A stretch of 64,000 bases of DNA from Thalassotalea crassostreae (GCF_001831495.1 NZ_CP017689.1:3162001-3226000), one strand, 5' to 3'. Positions 16,186 through 26,772 are shown, counted from the first letter of the stretch. Notes: generated by a model from the letters alone, not told the origin. Made by a program: numbers and translations.

Positions 16186-19041
16186 ATGGAAAAAACATTT
16201 AATCCCTCAGCAATTGAACAAGCTCTTTATTCTTCTTGGGAAGAAAAAGGTTATTTTAGTCCTACCGGTGAAGGTGACGGTTACTGTATCGCCATTCCAC
16301 CACCGAATGTGACAGGTAGCCTACATATGGGGCATGCGTTCCAGCAAACTATTATGGATACCCTAATTCGTTATCAGCGTATGCAAGGCAAAGATACTTT
16401 GTGGCAAGTTGGTACTGACCATGCGGGTATCGCAACACAAATGGTTGTTGAGCGAAAAATTGCTGCTGAAGAAGAAAAATCTCGCCATGATTACGGCCGT
16501 GATGCTTTCATCGATAAAATCTGGCAATGGAAGGAAGAATCCGGCGGTACCATTGGCAAACAAATGCGTCGATTAGGTAACTCTATCGATTGGTCACGTG
16601 AACGCTTTACCATGGATGATGGCATGAGTAATGCCGTACAAGAAGTATTCGTTCGTTTGTTTGAAGATGATTTACTGTATCGTGGCAAACGTTTAGTAAA
16701 CTGGGATCCTAAACTTCATACTGCTATCTCTGATTTAGAAGTAGAAAATAAAGACAAGAAAGGTCACATGTGGCACTTCCGCTATCCACTTGCTGATGGC
16801 GTAAAAACAGCTGATGGTAAAGATTATATCGTCGTAGCTACCACTCGTCCTGAAACCATGTTAGGTGATACCGGTGTTGCTGTGAACCCTGAAGATGAGC
16901 GTTATAAAGCGCTTATTGGTAAAAATATCCTATTGCCATTAGTAAATCGTTTAATTCCAATTGTTGGTGACGAACATGCAGATATGGATAAAGGTACCGG
17001 TTGTGTAAAGATCACGCCTGCTCACGACTTTAATGATAATGAAGTTGGTAAGCGTCATAACTTACCGATGATAAACATCCTAACCAACAATGCCGAAATA
17101 CTGTCAGCAGCACAAATTTTTGATGTTAACGGTGAAGTGAGCGATGTTTACAGTCCAGCCTTACCGCAAGAATTTGCAGGTATGGACAGATTTGCAGCGC
17201 GTAAAGCTATCGTTGCTAAATTCGAAGAAATTGGTCTCTTAGATGAAGTAAAAGATCACGATTTAACCGTGCCTTATGGCGATCGCTCTGGTGTTGTTAT
17301 TGAACCTCTACTTACTGACCAATGGTACGTACGCGCTGAAACATTAGCGCAGCCTGCAATCAAGGCAGTTGAAAATGGCGACATTGAATTCGTACCGAAG
17401 CAATACGAAAACATGTACTTTGCTTGGATGCGTGACATTCAAGACTGGTGTGTATCTCGTCAACTTTGGTGGGGACATCGTATTCCAGCATGGTATGACA
17501 ATACCGGTAAAGTTTATGTTGGGCGCAGTGAAGAAGAAGTGCGCACAAACAATAATCTTGATGCTAATGTTGTATTAAATCAAGATAGCGATGTTCTAGA
17601 TACTTGGTTTTCATCAGCGCTTTGGACATTCTCTACATTAGGTTGGCCAGAAAATACTGATGCTCTTAAGAAGTTCCACTCGACCGATGTGTTAGTTACC
17701 GGTTTCGATATTATCTTTTTCTGGGTAGCACGCATGATCATGATGACCATGCACTTTGTAAAAAATGAAGATGGTACCGCGCAAGTACCATTTAAGAAAG
17801 TTTATGTGACTGGGCTTATTCGTGATGATCACGGTGATAAGATGAGTAAATCTAAAGGTAACGTTATCGATCCATTGGATATGATTGACGGTATTTCTCT
17901 CGAAGATTTATTGCAAAAGCGCACAGGTAATATGATGCAGCCAAAGCTTGCAAACAAAATCACTAAACTTACTAAAAAAGAATTCCCAAATGGTATTGAA
18001 GCGCACGGTACAGACGCATTGCGTTTTACTTTATCTGCGGTAGCGTCAACCGGCCGAGATATTAACTGGGACATGAAACGTTTAGAAGGTTACCGTAATT
18101 TCACCAATAAACTGTGGAATGCAAGTCGCTATGTATTAATGAATACAGAAGAGCATGATTGTGGTCTCAATGGCGGTGATATGGAGCTTTCACTTGCTGA
18201 TCGTTGGATCATTGGGCAATTCCAACAAACAGTACAAAATGTTCATGAAGCGTTTGATACCTTCCGTTTTGATCTTGCATCACAAGCTTTGTATGAGTTC
18301 ACTTGGAACCAGTTCTGTGATTGGTACCTTGAGCTTACTAAGCCGGTATTATTTAAAGGTAACGAAGCGCAGCAACGTGGCACACGTCATACTTTAGTGA
18401 CAATTTTAGAGCAACTATTACGCTTAATGCACCCAATTATGCCATATATCACCGAGACTATTTGGCAACGCGTGGTATCACTGACCAATGCCAGCGTAAA
18501 TGGTGATAGCATCATGACGCAAAGCTTCCCGCAATTTGATCAATCACAAGTAGATCAAACAGCGATAAGCGATTTGGAATGGGTGAAAAATTTCATCGTT
18601 GCTATTCGTAACATTCGTGGTGAAATGGATATTGCTCCAAGTAAACCATTACCGGTGTTTTTGAAAAATGTGGGTGCTGAAGATGCGCGTCGTCTAGAGC
18701 AAAATAGTGCATTTTTAAGCTCACTAGCGAAATTAGAAAGCATTGATATTCTCAGCGATGAAGATAATGGTCCAGTATCTGCGACTGCCGTTATTGGTGA
18801 AATGAGCGTATTAATTCCAATGGCTGGCTTAATCGATGTTGAAGCTGAATTAGCTCGTATCACTAAAGCTATCGAAAAGCTTGAAAAAGATGTACAACGC
18901 ACACGTGGCAAACTGAGCAACGAAAACTTTGTAGGTAAAGCACCTGAGGCGGTCATTAACAAAGAAAAAGAGAAGCTTAGTGAAGCAGAATCTCTTCTTG
19001 ATAAGTTATTAGAGCAGAAACAAACTATCTCGAATTTGTAA
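16186..19041 (+). CDS. valS: valyl-tRNA synthetase ValS
   Basis: A 951-residue class Ia synthetase that charges tRNA-Val with valine. The HIGH-type motif appears as HMGH within [14 protein letters not shown] (about residues 43-56), and the KMSKS loop as DKMSKSKGN near 551. The CP1 editing domain lies between, with [17 protein letters not shown] near 219-235. The C-terminal 70 residues are the coiled-coil arm typical of ValS ([19 protein letters not shown]). It is last in pepA-holC-valS, 15 bases after holC, and ends at a strong terminator. Confidence 0.98.
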   Translation: MEKTFNPSAIEQALYSSWEEKGYFSPTGEGDGYCIAIPPPNVTGSLHMGHAFQQTIMDTLIRYQRMQGKDTLWQVGTDHAGIATQMVVERKIAAEEEKSRHDYGRDAFIDKIWQWKEESGGTIGKQMRRLGNSIDWSRERFTMDDGMSNAVQEVFVRLFEDDLLYRGKRLVNWDPKLHTAISDLEVENKDKKGHMWHFRYPLADGVKTADGKDYIVVATTRPETMLGDTGVAVNPEDERYKALIGKNILLPLVNRLIPIVGDEHADMDKGTGCVKITPAHDFNDNEVGKRHNLPMINILTNNAEILSAAQIFDVNGEVSDVYSPALPQEFAGMDRFAARKAIVAKFEEIGLLDEVKDHDLTVPYGDRSGVVIEPLLTDQWYVRAETLAQPAIKAVENGDIEFVPKQYENMYFAWMRDIQDWCVSRQLWWGHRIPAWYDNTGKVYVGRSEEEVRTNNNLDANVVLNQDSDVLDTWFSSALWTFSTLGWPENTDALKKFHSTDVLVTGFDIIFFWVARMIMMTMHFVKNEDGTAQVPFKKVYVTGLIRDDHGDKMSKSKGNVIDPLDMIDGISLEDLLQKRTGNMMQPKLANKITKLTKKEFPNGIEAHGTDALRFTLSAVASTGRDINWDMKRLEGYRNFTNKLWNASRYVLMNTEEHDCGLNGGDMELSLADRWIIGQFQQTVQNVHEAFDTFRFDLASQALYEFTWNQFCDWYLELTKPVLFKGNEAQQRGTRHTLVTILEQLLRLMHPIMPYITETIWQRVVSLTNASVNGDSIMTQSFPQFDQSQVDQTAISDLEWVKNFIVAIRNIRGEMDIAPSKPLPVFLKNVGAEDARRLEQNSAFLSSLAKLESIDILSDEDNGPVSATAVIGEMSVLIPMAGLIDVEAELARITKAIEKLEKDVQRTRGKLSNENFVGKAPEAVINKEKEKLSEAESLLDKLLEQKQTISNL

Positions 19042-19080
19042 CAATCAATACAATTTAAATAGGTAGTCAATTATAATCAA

Positions 19081-19105
19081 GCCAGAGATTTTCTGGCTTT
19101 TTTTT
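19081..19105 (+). terminator. terminator of the pepA-holC-valS operon
   Basis: GCCAGA (19081-19086), a short loop, TCTGGC (19092-19097) and a run of T, 40 bases after the valS stop. Confidence 0.85.
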
Positions 19106-19155
19106 GTTAAATTTTTATGTATAGTAGATACAGATTAATAATATAGGTAAGTAGT

Positions 19156-20277
19156 ATGAATTTTAAGTCTAAAGTTGCCATGACTGTTTTAACGGCAATT
19201 CTAGCCTCGGTGACCACTTTTAGTGCTTTAGCAGCCGACTCTAAAGTGGGTTCATGGCCGATGGAAGTACCTGAAGTGCCAACAAAATACGATTGGTTAC
19301 TAACAAAAAAAGGTGAAATTTTAGCGGGCGAATTAGTGTCGATGTATCAAGATACTGTTGAATTTGATAGTGAAGAAGCTGGCCTGTTAAAAATAGATTT
19401 AGAGGATGTCCGCCAAATACGAACTAAAAATGTGATGAGTATCAGACAAGATGACAATACAGTTCTCGATGGACAGTTAATTATTACTCAAGATACCGTG
19501 CATTTTGCAGATCAACCTGGCGTAAAAATTCCACGCTCGATGTTGTTATCAATTGCCCCATCTGAAAAAAGTGATCAAGGACTCTGGGACGGCGACTTGA
19601 GTATTGGTTTGAACTTTAAATCAGGTAATTCGGAGCGCTTTGATTACACTGCACAACTCAATGCTCGCCGATTGACATCAACCGATAGGATATTATTTTC
19701 ATACACTGGCTTATTCTCGGAAGTTGAAGATCCTGATACTGAAGAAAACGTAAAAACTGAAGAAAACCACCGAATATTGGCATCTTATGATTGGTTCTAT
19801 TCTCGTAAGGTGTTTTTTAGAATGCCTCAGGTTGAGTATTATACCGATGAATTTAAAAATATTGCTAACCAAGCCACCATCGGTGTTGCTGCCGGTTATC
19901 TAATTGCCGATGAATCAGGTTTTAAATGGGATGTGTTTGCTGGTCCTTCAGTACAATACACTGAATTTGAACAAGTTGCGGTAGGTGAAGATGAAGATGA
20001 TACCTCGCCGGTTATTATATTAGGAACCCATTACGAACGCGATATTACCAATGATATTGAATTTTATTTTGACTATAGAGCTAAGTTTGTATCAGAAGAG
20101 TCAGGAAGTGTGGTTCATAATTTAGAGACTGGTATTGAAATAGAAGTGATTAAAGATTTCGATATTGAACTGAAAACAATAATTGACCATGTTAAAGAGC
20201 CTATTGCCGATGAAAATGATGAAATCCCTGAGAAGACGGATGTTTTATTTGTCGTTGGATTGAAATATTCATTCTAA
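19156..20277 (+). CDS. DUF481 (YdiY-like) outer membrane protein
   Basis: A 373-residue exported protein. Residues 1-27 are a signal peptide ending ALA-A. Residues 40-135 form a small beta domain (LTKKGEILAGELVSMYQDTVEFD) often seen before the barrel. From about residue 145 (GLWDGDLSIGLNFKSGNSERFDYTAQLNARRL) the alternating beta strands of the DUF481 barrel run to a terminal aromatic residue in VVGLKYSF, a classic outer-membrane insertion signal. Homologues in enteric bacteria are acid- or salt-induced; the function is unknown. It stands alone with its own terminator. Confidence 0.88.
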   Translation: MNFKSKVAMTVLTAILASVTTFSALAADSKVGSWPMEVPEVPTKYDWLLTKKGEILAGELVSMYQDTVEFDSEEAGLLKIDLEDVRQIRTKNVMSIRQDDNTVLDGQLIITQDTVHFADQPGVKIPRSMLLSIAPSEKSDQGLWDGDLSIGLNFKSGNSERFDYTAQLNARRLTSTDRILFSYTGLFSEVEDPDTEENVKTEENHRILASYDWFYSRKVFFRMPQVEYYTDEFKNIANQATIGVAAGYLIADESGFKWDVFAGPSVQYTEFEQVAVGEDEDDTSPVIILGTHYERDITNDIEFYFDYRAKFVSEESGSVVHNLETGIEIEVIKDFDIELKTIIDHVKEPIADENDEIPEKTDVLFVVGLKYSF

Positions 20278-20310
20278 ATCAGAACTCTGATTTGAAATTT
20301 AGTCAAAAAA

Positions 20311-20335
20311 AGAGCTGCTGTTGCAGCTCTTTTTT
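20311..20335 (+). terminator. terminator after the DUF481 gene
   Basis: AGAGCTGC (20311-20318), loop TGTT, GCAGCTCT (20323-20330), then T. An A run on the other side makes it partly bidirectional, so it can also stop the minus-strand gene at 20367. Confidence 0.85.
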
Positions 20336-20366
20336 ATTTCTTCAATAAAACGACGTTGATTGTCTT

Positions 20367-20540
20367 TTATTTCTCTTCTTTATTCGCGTCAGGGTCGATG
20401 CCGTTGCGTATCTTTTCCATGCGCTCAATATGCTGATGATGTGATTTCAATGCCTTATTACCAAACACTGCAATAACTGCAATAACCGGAATTAATAGTG
20501 CTAAGACTTCAGGTCGCATAACACTTGATAACCAACTCAT
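20367..20540 (-). CDS. 57-residue single-pass membrane protein
   Basis: A small ORF reading MSWLSSVMRPEVLALLIPVI at the N-terminus, with one strong hydrophobic helix (residues 11-27, VLALLIPVIAVIAVFG). A charged His- and Glu-rich tail follows (KSHHQHIERMEKIRNG), ending in PDANKEEK. GAGGAA about 8 bases upstream is a good ribosome site. The N-out, charged-tail layout is like many small phage-shock or envelope-associated proteins. It lies 68 bases downstream of rraB on the same strand and may share its transcript. I do not recognise a named family; coding character and ribosome site make it a real gene in my judgement. Confidence 0.75.
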   Translation of the reverse strand: MSWLSSVMRPEVLALLIPVIAVIAVFGNKALKSHHQHIERMEKIRNGIDPDANKEEK

Positions 20541-20608
20541 AATATATTCCTCAAAATGCGTTCCTCAAACTACTTTCCTCAAAATACGAGCAAATTACTA
20601 TTTACTTA

Positions 20609-20983
20609 TTATTCTTCGAAATAGGTTCCCCAACCATCGTAGTCGACATTGCATTTAATTGCGAATTCAAACATCTCTTTAGTTTCTGCTTTCAAGTCTT
20701 CTGCGATTAAATATTGTTCCGTGGTAATATCAAATGCAAATACTCGAGCGCCATTTTCTAATACGGCTTCTTCAGGCTCTTCAACCTCTAAACCAAGTTT
20801 AAAAGCAGCGATAGCAGCGTTTTCTAAGGTTTCAAAATTACTGCTGGCAAAGTGATGCTCTATGGTATGCATCACTTCAGGGTTTGAACCGTCTTCTGCA
20901 AGTTCATCAATTAGTGCATCAGTATGAGCATACCATTCTTGAAGTTCTTGCGTTTGCGCATCGTTTAATTCAGTCATTATCAT
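20609..20983 (-). CDS. rraB: regulator of RNase E activity RraB
   Basis: A 124-residue acidic protein. RraB binds the C-terminal scaffold of RNase E and lowers its activity, changing mRNA decay. Recognisable blocks are LIDELAEDGSNPEVMHTIEHHF (about 24-45), NAAIAAFKLGLEVEEPEEA and the C-terminal DYDGWGTYFEE, close to the E. coli ending. Two ATG codons (20983 and 20977) are possible; MTELND from the second looks the more usual start. It begins right after the plsC stop, so the two are co-transcribed. Confidence 0.93.
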   Translation of the reverse strand: MIMTELNDAQTQELQEWYAHTDALIDELAEDGSNPEVMHTIEHHFASSNFETLENAAIAAFKLGLEVEEPEEAVLENGARVFAFDITTEQYLIAEDLKAETKEMFEFAIKCNVDYDGWGTYFEE

Positions 20984-21742
20984 TTACCCTGCTTTAACAG
21001 TTTTATCTTGTGAGGCATCAACCAATTCATTGTTTGCTTCAATACTCAGTTCTTTAATTTTTGCTAACATCAGCTCATGAGTATTATTAGCGAAATGACG
21101 AATATATTCGCGAGTACTATCTTCAACTGTGATTGGCGGCAAATACTCGATAATCATTTTTCCATTATCCCAGCGGTTTAGATCAACCATATCGTGAGTA
21201 TTACTCACACAAACAGGAATGATAGGAACGCCTGCCTGTTTTGCGGTATGGAACGCACCTGTTTTAAACGGTAATAAGCCTTTACCATAACTGCGGGTAC
21301 CCTCAGGGAATAACCATACTGAAATTTTGCGTTCTTTTACTTTATCTGCAGTCGCTGATATTGTGCCATGTGCTTTTGAACGGTTGCCACGATCAAGCAA
21401 TATGTTGCCGGTAAACCAATACATTTGGCCAAAAAATGGGATCAGACGCAGACTCTTTTTACCTACACTAACGGTTTTTCTTGGTAATGCCGCACTGACG
21501 GTAAAAATATCGTAGCTGTTTTGGTGGTTCGCCACATAAACAGCAGGTCCATTATCGTCATGACCTTTTGGCTTTCTAATTTCTACATCAATACCAAATA
21601 AGATCGCTAACTTACCCACATACTTAGCAGTATAGTAAGCTTTATTACGATTTAACGGAATAATCGCACACATCAAAATCGATAATGTACATATGATAGT
21701 TAATAAAATGGCAACAAGAATAATACGAACAGCAGCTAACAC
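20984..21742 (-). CDS. plsC: 1-acyl-sn-glycerol-3-phosphate acyltransferase PlsC
   Basis: The enzyme adds the second acyl chain to lysophosphatidic acid in phospholipid synthesis at the inner membrane. The catalytic NHQNSYD motif is at about residues 73-79 (counted from the GTG start), FPEGTRS follows near 144-150, and GKKSLRLIPFFGQMYWFTGNILLDR between them is characteristic. I prefer the GTG at 21742, giving LAAVRIILVAILL as N-terminal membrane helix and a GGGG ribosome site 6 bases upstream; a TTG at 21775 would add 11 residues. The reading frame runs directly into rraB. It is about 252 residues, normal for PlsC. Confidence 0.93.
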   Translation of the reverse strand: MLAAVRIILVAILLTIICTLSILMCAIIPLNRNKAYYTAKYVGKLAILFGIDVEIRKPKGHDDNGPAVYVANHQNSYDIFTVSAALPRKTVSVGKKSLRLIPFFGQMYWFTGNILLDRGNRSKAHGTISATADKVKERKISVWLFPEGTRSYGKGLLPFKTGAFHTAKQAGVPIIPVCVSNTHDMVDLNRWDNGKMIIEYLPPITVEDSTREYIRHFANNTHELMLAKIKELSIEANNELVDASQDKTVKAG

Positions 21743-21849
21743 AAATAACCCCAAATCTAAGAATAACGGCGGCAATTATACACAGTTTTAAAAATCTTCG
21801 ATACATTAACGTTTTGACGTTTAAAATACCGATAAAGTACAAAAACAAT

Positions 21850-21880
21850 AAAACCCGATATTAACAAAATATCGGGTTTT
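21850..21880. terminator. terminator downstream of parC
   Basis: CCCGATATT (21854-21862) and AATATCGGG (21868-21876) with T on both sides. It lies 28 bases after the parC stop on the minus strand. Confidence 0.8.
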
Positions 21881-21903
21881 GATTTGGTTAAATAAATAAA
21901 CGC

Positions 21904-24168
21904 TTAGCTCTCTTCTAGATCACCAACTTTTATTGATTCTACTCGCTGTAAACCACGAGGCAGTTTATTACCGCGACGGCCACGTTCACCGCGATAATGC
22001 GCTAAGTCAGCTGGCTTGAGTGTTAGTTTACGTTTACCAGCAAACAAGGTTACCGGTTGATCTTCGGCGACTACAGCAAGAATCGTGACATACTCTTCTC
22101 TAGCTTTAGCTCGAGCCGTCGGAATTCCGATTATCTTATTACCCTTACCTTTACTCAATTGCGGTAAATCTTGAATTGGGAATAGCAACATCCGACCTTC
22201 GGTAGTGATTGCCAAACACAGTTCTTTTTCAATATCGTTAACAGCACTTGGTGCTAGTACCTCTGCCGCAACAGGTAAACTCAATAATGCTTTACCATTC
22301 TTATTGCGACTCACCATATCGGCAAAGCTACCGATAAATCCGTAACCACTATCGCTTGCAAGTAAGAACTTCTGCTCGTCATCGGCCATTATTGATTGGC
22401 AAATATTTACCCCAACCGCCAAATTAAATCGCCCGGTTAATGGTTCGCCCTGACTCCGCGCTGACGGTAATGTATGCGCATCGGTAGCAAATGCTCTACC
22501 GGAACTATCAATAAATACTACAGGGTTGTTTGAACGACCTTTAGCGCTACATAGATAACTATCACCGGCTTTGTAACTAAGTCCTTGTGCATCAATATCA
22601 TGGCCTTTGGCTGCTCGTGCCCAACCTTTATCAGAAACCACAACGGTAACTGGCTCAGATGGCATCAGATCTTTTTCATTAAGCGCTTTGGCTTCACCAC
22701 GTTCAACTAACTGACAACGTCGCTCATCACCGTACTCTTTAGCTGCCGCAAGGATTTCTTTTTTCATTAGCGTGCCCATGCGCGCTTTTGAACCTAAGGT
22801 TTGTTGTATTGAATCGCGCTCTTTCGCTAGCTCGTCCTGCTCAGCTCTAATTTTTATTTCTTCAAGTTTTGCTAACTGACGAAGTTTAATCTCTAAAATA
22901 GCTTCTGCTTGAGTTTTACTTAACTCAAAGCGTTCCATCAACTCCGTTTTCGGATCATCATATTCACGGATGATACGAATAACTTCATCAATGTTTAAAT
23001 AGGCAACTAATAAACCGTCAAGAATATGCAGTCTTGCTAAGATCTTATCCAGTCTATATTGTAAGCGACGACGAATCGTTTCACGGCGAAACTCTAACCA
23101 CTCGGCAAGGATCTGTTTTAGATTTTTCACTGCAGGTCGCCCATCAAGACCTAGCATATTCAAGTTAACGCGATAATTTTTTTCTAAATCTGTGGTCGCA
23201 AACAAATGCGCCATCAGTTGTTCAATGTCGACGCGATTTGAACGCGGAACAACAACTAATCGTGTAGGGTTTTCGTGGTCTGATTCATCACGTAGATCGA
23301 CAACCATTGGCAATTTCTTTGCCGTCATTTGAGCTGCTATTTGCTCTAGGATCTTACCGCCGGATGCTTGATGCGGTAAAGCTGTAATTACAACATCACC
23401 ATGTTCAATATCGTAAACAGCGCGCATTTTAATGCTGCCGCGTCCAGTTTGGTAGATTTTTTCAATATCAGTTTTAGAGGTGATGATTTCTGCATCAGTT
23501 GGATAATCAGGGCCTTTTACATGTTCGAGTAATTCATTTAATTCAGTTTTAGGCGATTCAATTAACTGAACACATGCTGCCGCTAGTTCACGTACATTGT
23601 GCGGTGGAATATCCGTTGCCATACCAACTGCAATACCGGTGATACCGTTTAATAAAATATGAGGTAATCGTGCTGGTAATGTTTTTGGCTCTTTCATCGT
23701 GCCGTCAAAGTTTGGTAACCAGTCTGCGGTACCTTGCCCTAACTCAGATAAAAGAACTTCTGAAAACTTAGATAATTTAGCTTCTGTATAACGCATCGCT
23801 GCGAAGGATTTTGGATCATCGGGAGCACCCCAGTTACCTTGACCATCAACCAAAGGGTAACGATAAGAAAACGGTTGCGCCATTAATACCATTGCTTCGT
23901 AACATGCGGAGTCGCCATGAGGGTGAAACTTACCTAATACATCACCAACAGTACGTGCTGATTTTTTATATTTTGAACTTGCATTTAAACCAAGTTCACT
24001 CATCGCATAAATAATACGTCGTTGTACCGGCTTTAATCCATCACCTATATGAGGTAAGGCACGGTCCATAATTACGTACATGGAATAATTTAGGTAGGCT
24101 TCTTCGGTAAAACGTCGCATTGGCAACTGTTCTACACCATCGAGACTCATTTCTATTGCGTCAGACAT
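21904..24168 (-). CDS. parC: DNA topoisomerase IV subunit A ParC
   Basis: A 754-residue subunit that cuts and rejoins DNA to unlink daughter chromosomes. The catalytic Tyr is Y127 in [11 protein letters not shown]. The quinolone-resistance region [12 protein letters not shown] has Ser at 87 and Glu at 91, the sensitive-type residues. The C-terminal third is the beta-pinwheel DNA-binding domain (from about residue 500). Length and motifs are standard. Unlike in E. coli, it is separated from parE by about 3.4 kb holding a VOC gene, three lipoproteins and a hypothetical gene. Confidence 0.98.
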   Translation of the reverse strand: MSDAIEMSLDGVEQLPMRRFTEEAYLNYSMYVIMDRALPHIGDGLKPVQRRIIYAMSELGLNASSKYKKSARTVGDVLGKFHPHGDSACYEAMVLMAQPFSYRYPLVDGQGNWGAPDDPKSFAAMRYTEAKLSKFSEVLLSELGQGTADWLPNFDGTMKEPKTLPARLPHILLNGITGIAVGMATDIPPHNVRELAAACVQLIESPKTELNELLEHVKGPDYPTDAEIITSKTDIEKIYQTGRGSIKMRAVYDIEHGDVVITALPHQASGGKILEQIAAQMTAKKLPMVVDLRDESDHENPTRLVVVPRSNRVDIEQLMAHLFATTDLEKNYRVNLNMLGLDGRPAVKNLKQILAEWLEFRRETIRRRLQYRLDKILARLHILDGLLVAYLNIDEVIRIIREYDDPKTELMERFELSKTQAEAILEIKLRQLAKLEEIKIRAEQDELAKERDSIQQTLGSKARMGTLMKKEILAAAKEYGDERRCQLVERGEAKALNEKDLMPSEPVTVVVSDKGWARAAKGHDIDAQGLSYKAGDSYLCSAKGRSNNPVVFIDSSGRAFATDAHTLPSARSQGEPLTGRFNLAVGVNICQSIMADDEQKFLLASDSGYGFIGSFADMVSRNKNGKALLSLPVAAEVLAPSAVNDIEKELCLAITTEGRMLLFPIQDLPQLSKGKGNKIIGIPTARAKAREEYVTILAVVAEDQPVTLFAGKRKLTLKPADLAHYRGERGRRGNKLPRGLQRVESIKVGDLEES

Positions 24169-24244
24169 ATATTATCTTCCCTTAGTAGGCACTAACGGTT
24201 TATTTTTATTTTAATAGCTTTACTCTAGCGGAAAATGAAACATT

Positions 24245-24280
24245 AAAAAAGTGTAAATAGCGTCTTGCGGCGCTATTTAC
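24245..24280 (-). terminator. terminator of the VOC/lipoprotein transcript
   Basis: GTAAATAGCG (24253-24262) and CGCTATTTAC (24271-24280) form a 10-base stem, followed on the minus strand by six T. It lies between the VOC gene and parC. Confidence 0.8.
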
Positions 24281-24334
24281 ATTTATTAATTGATATTAAG
24301 CCGAGTAGCTTAAAAAATGTGTATGGAAAGTCAG

Positions 24335-24757
24335 TTATTTTGCGTAAATTTTGGCGGCTAGCTCAACATCCCAAAAGCTTGCTTCAATACGATGTCCATC
24401 AAGATCTATAATGAAGCAGCCATAATATGGTTCACCATAATCAGGTCGCGCACCTGGCTTACCATTACATATGCCGCCATTAGCAATTGCAACGCGATAA
24501 AAATCATCCACTTGTTGTTTACTGGTTGCCATAAAACCTATGTGTGATCCATTGCCAACTGTCGCGGGTTGTTTATCAAAAGGTTGCTGGACCCAAAACG
24601 TTGGATAACCTTTACCATAAGCGATTGCATGGTCATGCTCGGCAACTCTTGAAATTTCTAATGTCGCCAATACCGTATCGTAAAATTTAACGGCCAATTC
24701 AAATTGATTTGTACCAATCGACAAATGGCAAATGGTTTTGTCATGTTGCTGAAGCAT
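24335..24757 (-). CDS. VOC (glyoxalase/dioxygenase) family protein
   Basis: A 140-residue protein of the vicinal oxygen chelate fold. ICHLSIGTNQFELAVKFYDTVLATLE at residues 9-34 is the first beta-alpha-beta module and HIGFMATSKQQVDDFYRVAIANGG the second, ending in FIIDLDGHRIEASFWD with a probable metal-binding Glu. Relatives include lactoylglutathione lyases, dioxygenases and antibiotic-binding proteins; the sequence does not tell which. It follows the lipoprotein gene at 24786 by 28 bases and may share its transcript. Confidence 0.85.
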   Translation of the reverse strand: MLQQHDKTICHLSIGTNQFELAVKFYDTVLATLEISRVAEHDHAIAYGKGYPTFWVQQPFDKQPATVGNGSHIGFMATSKQQVDDFYRVAIANGGICNGKPGARPDYGEPYYGCFIIDLDGHRIEASFWDVELAAKIYAK

Positions 24758-24785
24758 TGAAATATACTCTTAGGTGAATAAAACG

Positions 24786-25310
24786 TTAGTCAAATGAACT
24801 CAATTGCTTTGATTGCCAAAACTTTGCCGATTCAAGATCTACTTGTTCTATATATTGATCATCGATTAAATAATAGGATTCGACATCAATCTGTGAAAAA
24901 TCATAAATAGGATGCTTTTCTATATCCGTTTTATATTGAATTATTTTCGCATATTCGACAAATCGTTCTAGTTGTTTTTTTTTGGCGAACAATACCACAA
25001 TTTGACTGTTAGAATTAAGTAGATCACTTTCCATTATTAAATAATGATTTTCACCATTAACATTGTTATGGATTACACCAACCCCCAAACCATTTGGCGG
25101 CGTAATGGTCTGGGTAGCACCATTAGAGAACACTGCATATCCTTTGGAACGGTTAATTTTATGCCATAAATCTGGGTTGTTTTGTTCAATGTTGATGACT
25201 ACTTTATCTCTGAGGTTTCGCAAGTCTGCACGTTGATGGGTTGGTTGGGCTACGTCACTTGAACATGCAAAAAGCATGACTGATAGCACCAAACAAAAGA
25301 AAACCTTCAT
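24786..25310 (-). CDS. lipoprotein, divergent SYLF/YSC84-like paralogue 1
   Basis: A 174-residue predicted lipoprotein: signal MKVFFCLVLSVMLFACSS with the lipobox Cys at residue 16. The body shows KGYAVFSNGATQTITPPNGLGVGVIHNN, clearly related to the two downstream-numbered paralogues at 25543 and 26221. It is the most divergent of the three and lacks the GFGLG block, having YLIMESDL instead. The pattern resembles the SYLF (YSC84) domain that binds lipids or actin in eukaryotes and is of unknown use in bacteria. No metal or catalytic motif is visible. Confidence 0.65.
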   Translation of the reverse strand: MKVFFCLVLSVMLFACSSDVAQPTHQRADLRNLRDKVVINIEQNNPDLWHKINRSKGYAVFSNGATQTITPPNGLGVGVIHNNVNGENHYLIMESDLLNSNSQIVVLFAKKKQLERFVEYAKIIQYKTDIEKHPIYDFSQIDVESYYLIDDQYIEQVDLESAKFWQSKQLSSFD

Positions 25311-25432
25311 AATCTAACCTATTATTTTTATTATTAAAAAACACTTTTGTCTCATTAATAAAATAATAGCTGAAATTGCCGCAAGAACCAAACATTGTTA
25401 GAACCTATGGTTTAAATGAAAATTTAATTGAT

Positions 25433-25465
25433 AAAAAAAACCAACGCTTCACATTAAAGCATTGG
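25433..25465 (-). terminator. terminator of the second SYLF-like lipoprotein gene
   Basis: On the minus strand a 9-base stem (CCAATGCTT with one G-U) at 25441-25465 is followed by eight T. It separates the second from the first lipoprotein gene, so each has its own transcript. Confidence 0.75.
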
Positions 25466-25542
25466 CTTGAAATCTATCTATAAAAAAACCGGAGAAATGT
25501 TCTGATAGTTAACTCTATTGAACCAAATAAAGTTAAATAGAA

Positions 25543-26067
25543 CTAATTAAGATCTGGGTTTTTGCTAAATCGAATTCCGCTTAGCATCAGGTGCAAATCG
25601 ACGCCAGCTTCTGTATGTTCGAACACTCTCATACCGTCAATTGTGACACTTTTATCATCATTGATGATCATTGTTGCATCTGATTGCGATCTAAAGGTCC
25701 AACCTTCTGTCACAAATCGAGTCATCGACTCTTCATCGTTAAATACAATCAAATAATTGATGTCTGTTCCACCAAGGCCTACGCCAACGCCAGTTTCAAA
25801 TACATCCATATAGGTTCTTTCACCGGTTTGGTTATTATATACGGTACCAATACCTGAGCCAGTAGAAATCAAAACTAAGTTTATTTCAGACTTACTAAAA
25901 ATAGCAAAACCAGGCGCATCGTTTACCATCATCATCGTGCCTGGCTCTCTAGATTCGATCTCTGATAAAATACTCATATGCTCAGTAGCAACCGACATGC
26001 GAGTTTCTTCGTGTGAAGAACAACTAGCGATTAGGACAACAATTAACGATAACAGAACTTTTCTCAT
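25543..26067 (-). CDS. lipoprotein, SYLF/YSC84-like paralogue 2
   Basis: A predicted lipoprotein of about 174 residues. I chose the ATG at 26067, which gives MRKVLLSLIVVLIASCSS, a good lipoprotein signal with Cys at residue 16; the open frame continues 15 codons upstream, which would spoil the signal. The body has APGFAIFSKSEINLVLISTGSGIGTVYNN followed by TYMDVFETGVGVGLGGTDINYLIVFNDEESMTRF, the SYLF-like pattern of paired Gly-rich strands. It is closest to paralogue 3. Function is unknown; an outer- or inner-membrane lipid-associated role is suggested only by the domain. Confidence 0.72.
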   Translation of the reverse strand: MRKVLLSLIVVLIASCSSHEETRMSVATEHMSILSEIESREPGTMMMVNDAPGFAIFSKSEINLVLISTGSGIGTVYNNQTGERTYMDVFETGVGVGLGGTDINYLIVFNDEESMTRFVTEGWTFRSQSDATMIINDDKSVTIDGMRVFEHTEAGVDLHLMLSGIRFSKNPDLN

Positions 26068-26220
26068 GTCTTTTAATACCTTGGCTAAATATAACGATGA
26101 ATTATCAAACAAACTTATTAAATTATACGCGACTAGCTGTATGTTTGATATCTATGGCGGGGATGATATACGAATATGGCAGTAAAGACTATTACTTAGC
26201 CTATACTGCCTGTGAAATAC

Positions 26221-26772
26221 TTAGTTTAACTTTTCATTCTTAACATACTTGGTACCTTTTAGTGTCGCCTGTAATGCTAATCCAGTTTCAGTAAGTTGGT
26301 ATACAGTGATATCACCAATAGTCACACCGCCACCTACTTCACCACCTTTTTCATCAGCTTTTGCTGCAGCATCGGCTTCACCACCAAATGCCCAACCGTG
26401 TTCGGTAAAGTTATTTAATGCTTCTGCAGTATTAAAAACAAATACAGCTCTAAAATCTTTTGCACCTAAACCAAAACCAACACCGCCTTCATACATATCC
26501 ATATAAGTGACTTCTCCTGTAGCGTTATTGTGAACTGCGCCATAACCACCACCTGCGGCAATGAATATCAAGTTAATTTGGGCATTACTAAATGTCGCAT
26601 ATCCTGGTGCAGATTTAATTTGGGCCATCGCACCAGGGCTTGCTTTTTCAACATCAGCAAGTACTTGCTGATTCATTTGAGCTATTGCAGCACGCTGCTC
26701 TTCTGGATTTTCACCAGTTGCTGAACACGCAGTTAAAACGACAGTTAAAAAAGCGATAAATAATTTTTTCAT
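26221..26772 (-). CDS. lipoprotein, SYLF/YSC84-like paralogue 3
   Basis: A 183-residue predicted lipoprotein (signal MKKLFIAFLTVVLTACSA, Cys 16). It is the clearest SYLF-like member of the cluster: APGYATFSNAQINLIFIAAGGGYGAVHNN, YMDMYEGGVGFGLGAKDFRAVFVFNTAEALNNFTEHGWAFGG and a Gly-rich GGEVGGGVTIGD. The pattern GxGxG, aLxxF, GWxxG matches the bacterial YSC84 family. The upstream gap (26773-26976) is AT-rich and must hold its promoter; no clear terminator separates it from paralogue 2. Function is unknown. Confidence 0.75.
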   Translation of the reverse strand: MKKLFIAFLTVVLTACSATGENPEEQRAAIAQMNQQVLADVEKASPGAMAQIKSAPGYATFSNAQINLIFIAAGGGYGAVHNNATGEVTYMDMYEGGVGFGLGAKDFRAVFVFNTAEALNNFTEHGWAFGGEADAAAKADEKGGEVGGGVTIGDITVYQLTETGLALQATLKGTKYVKNEKLN

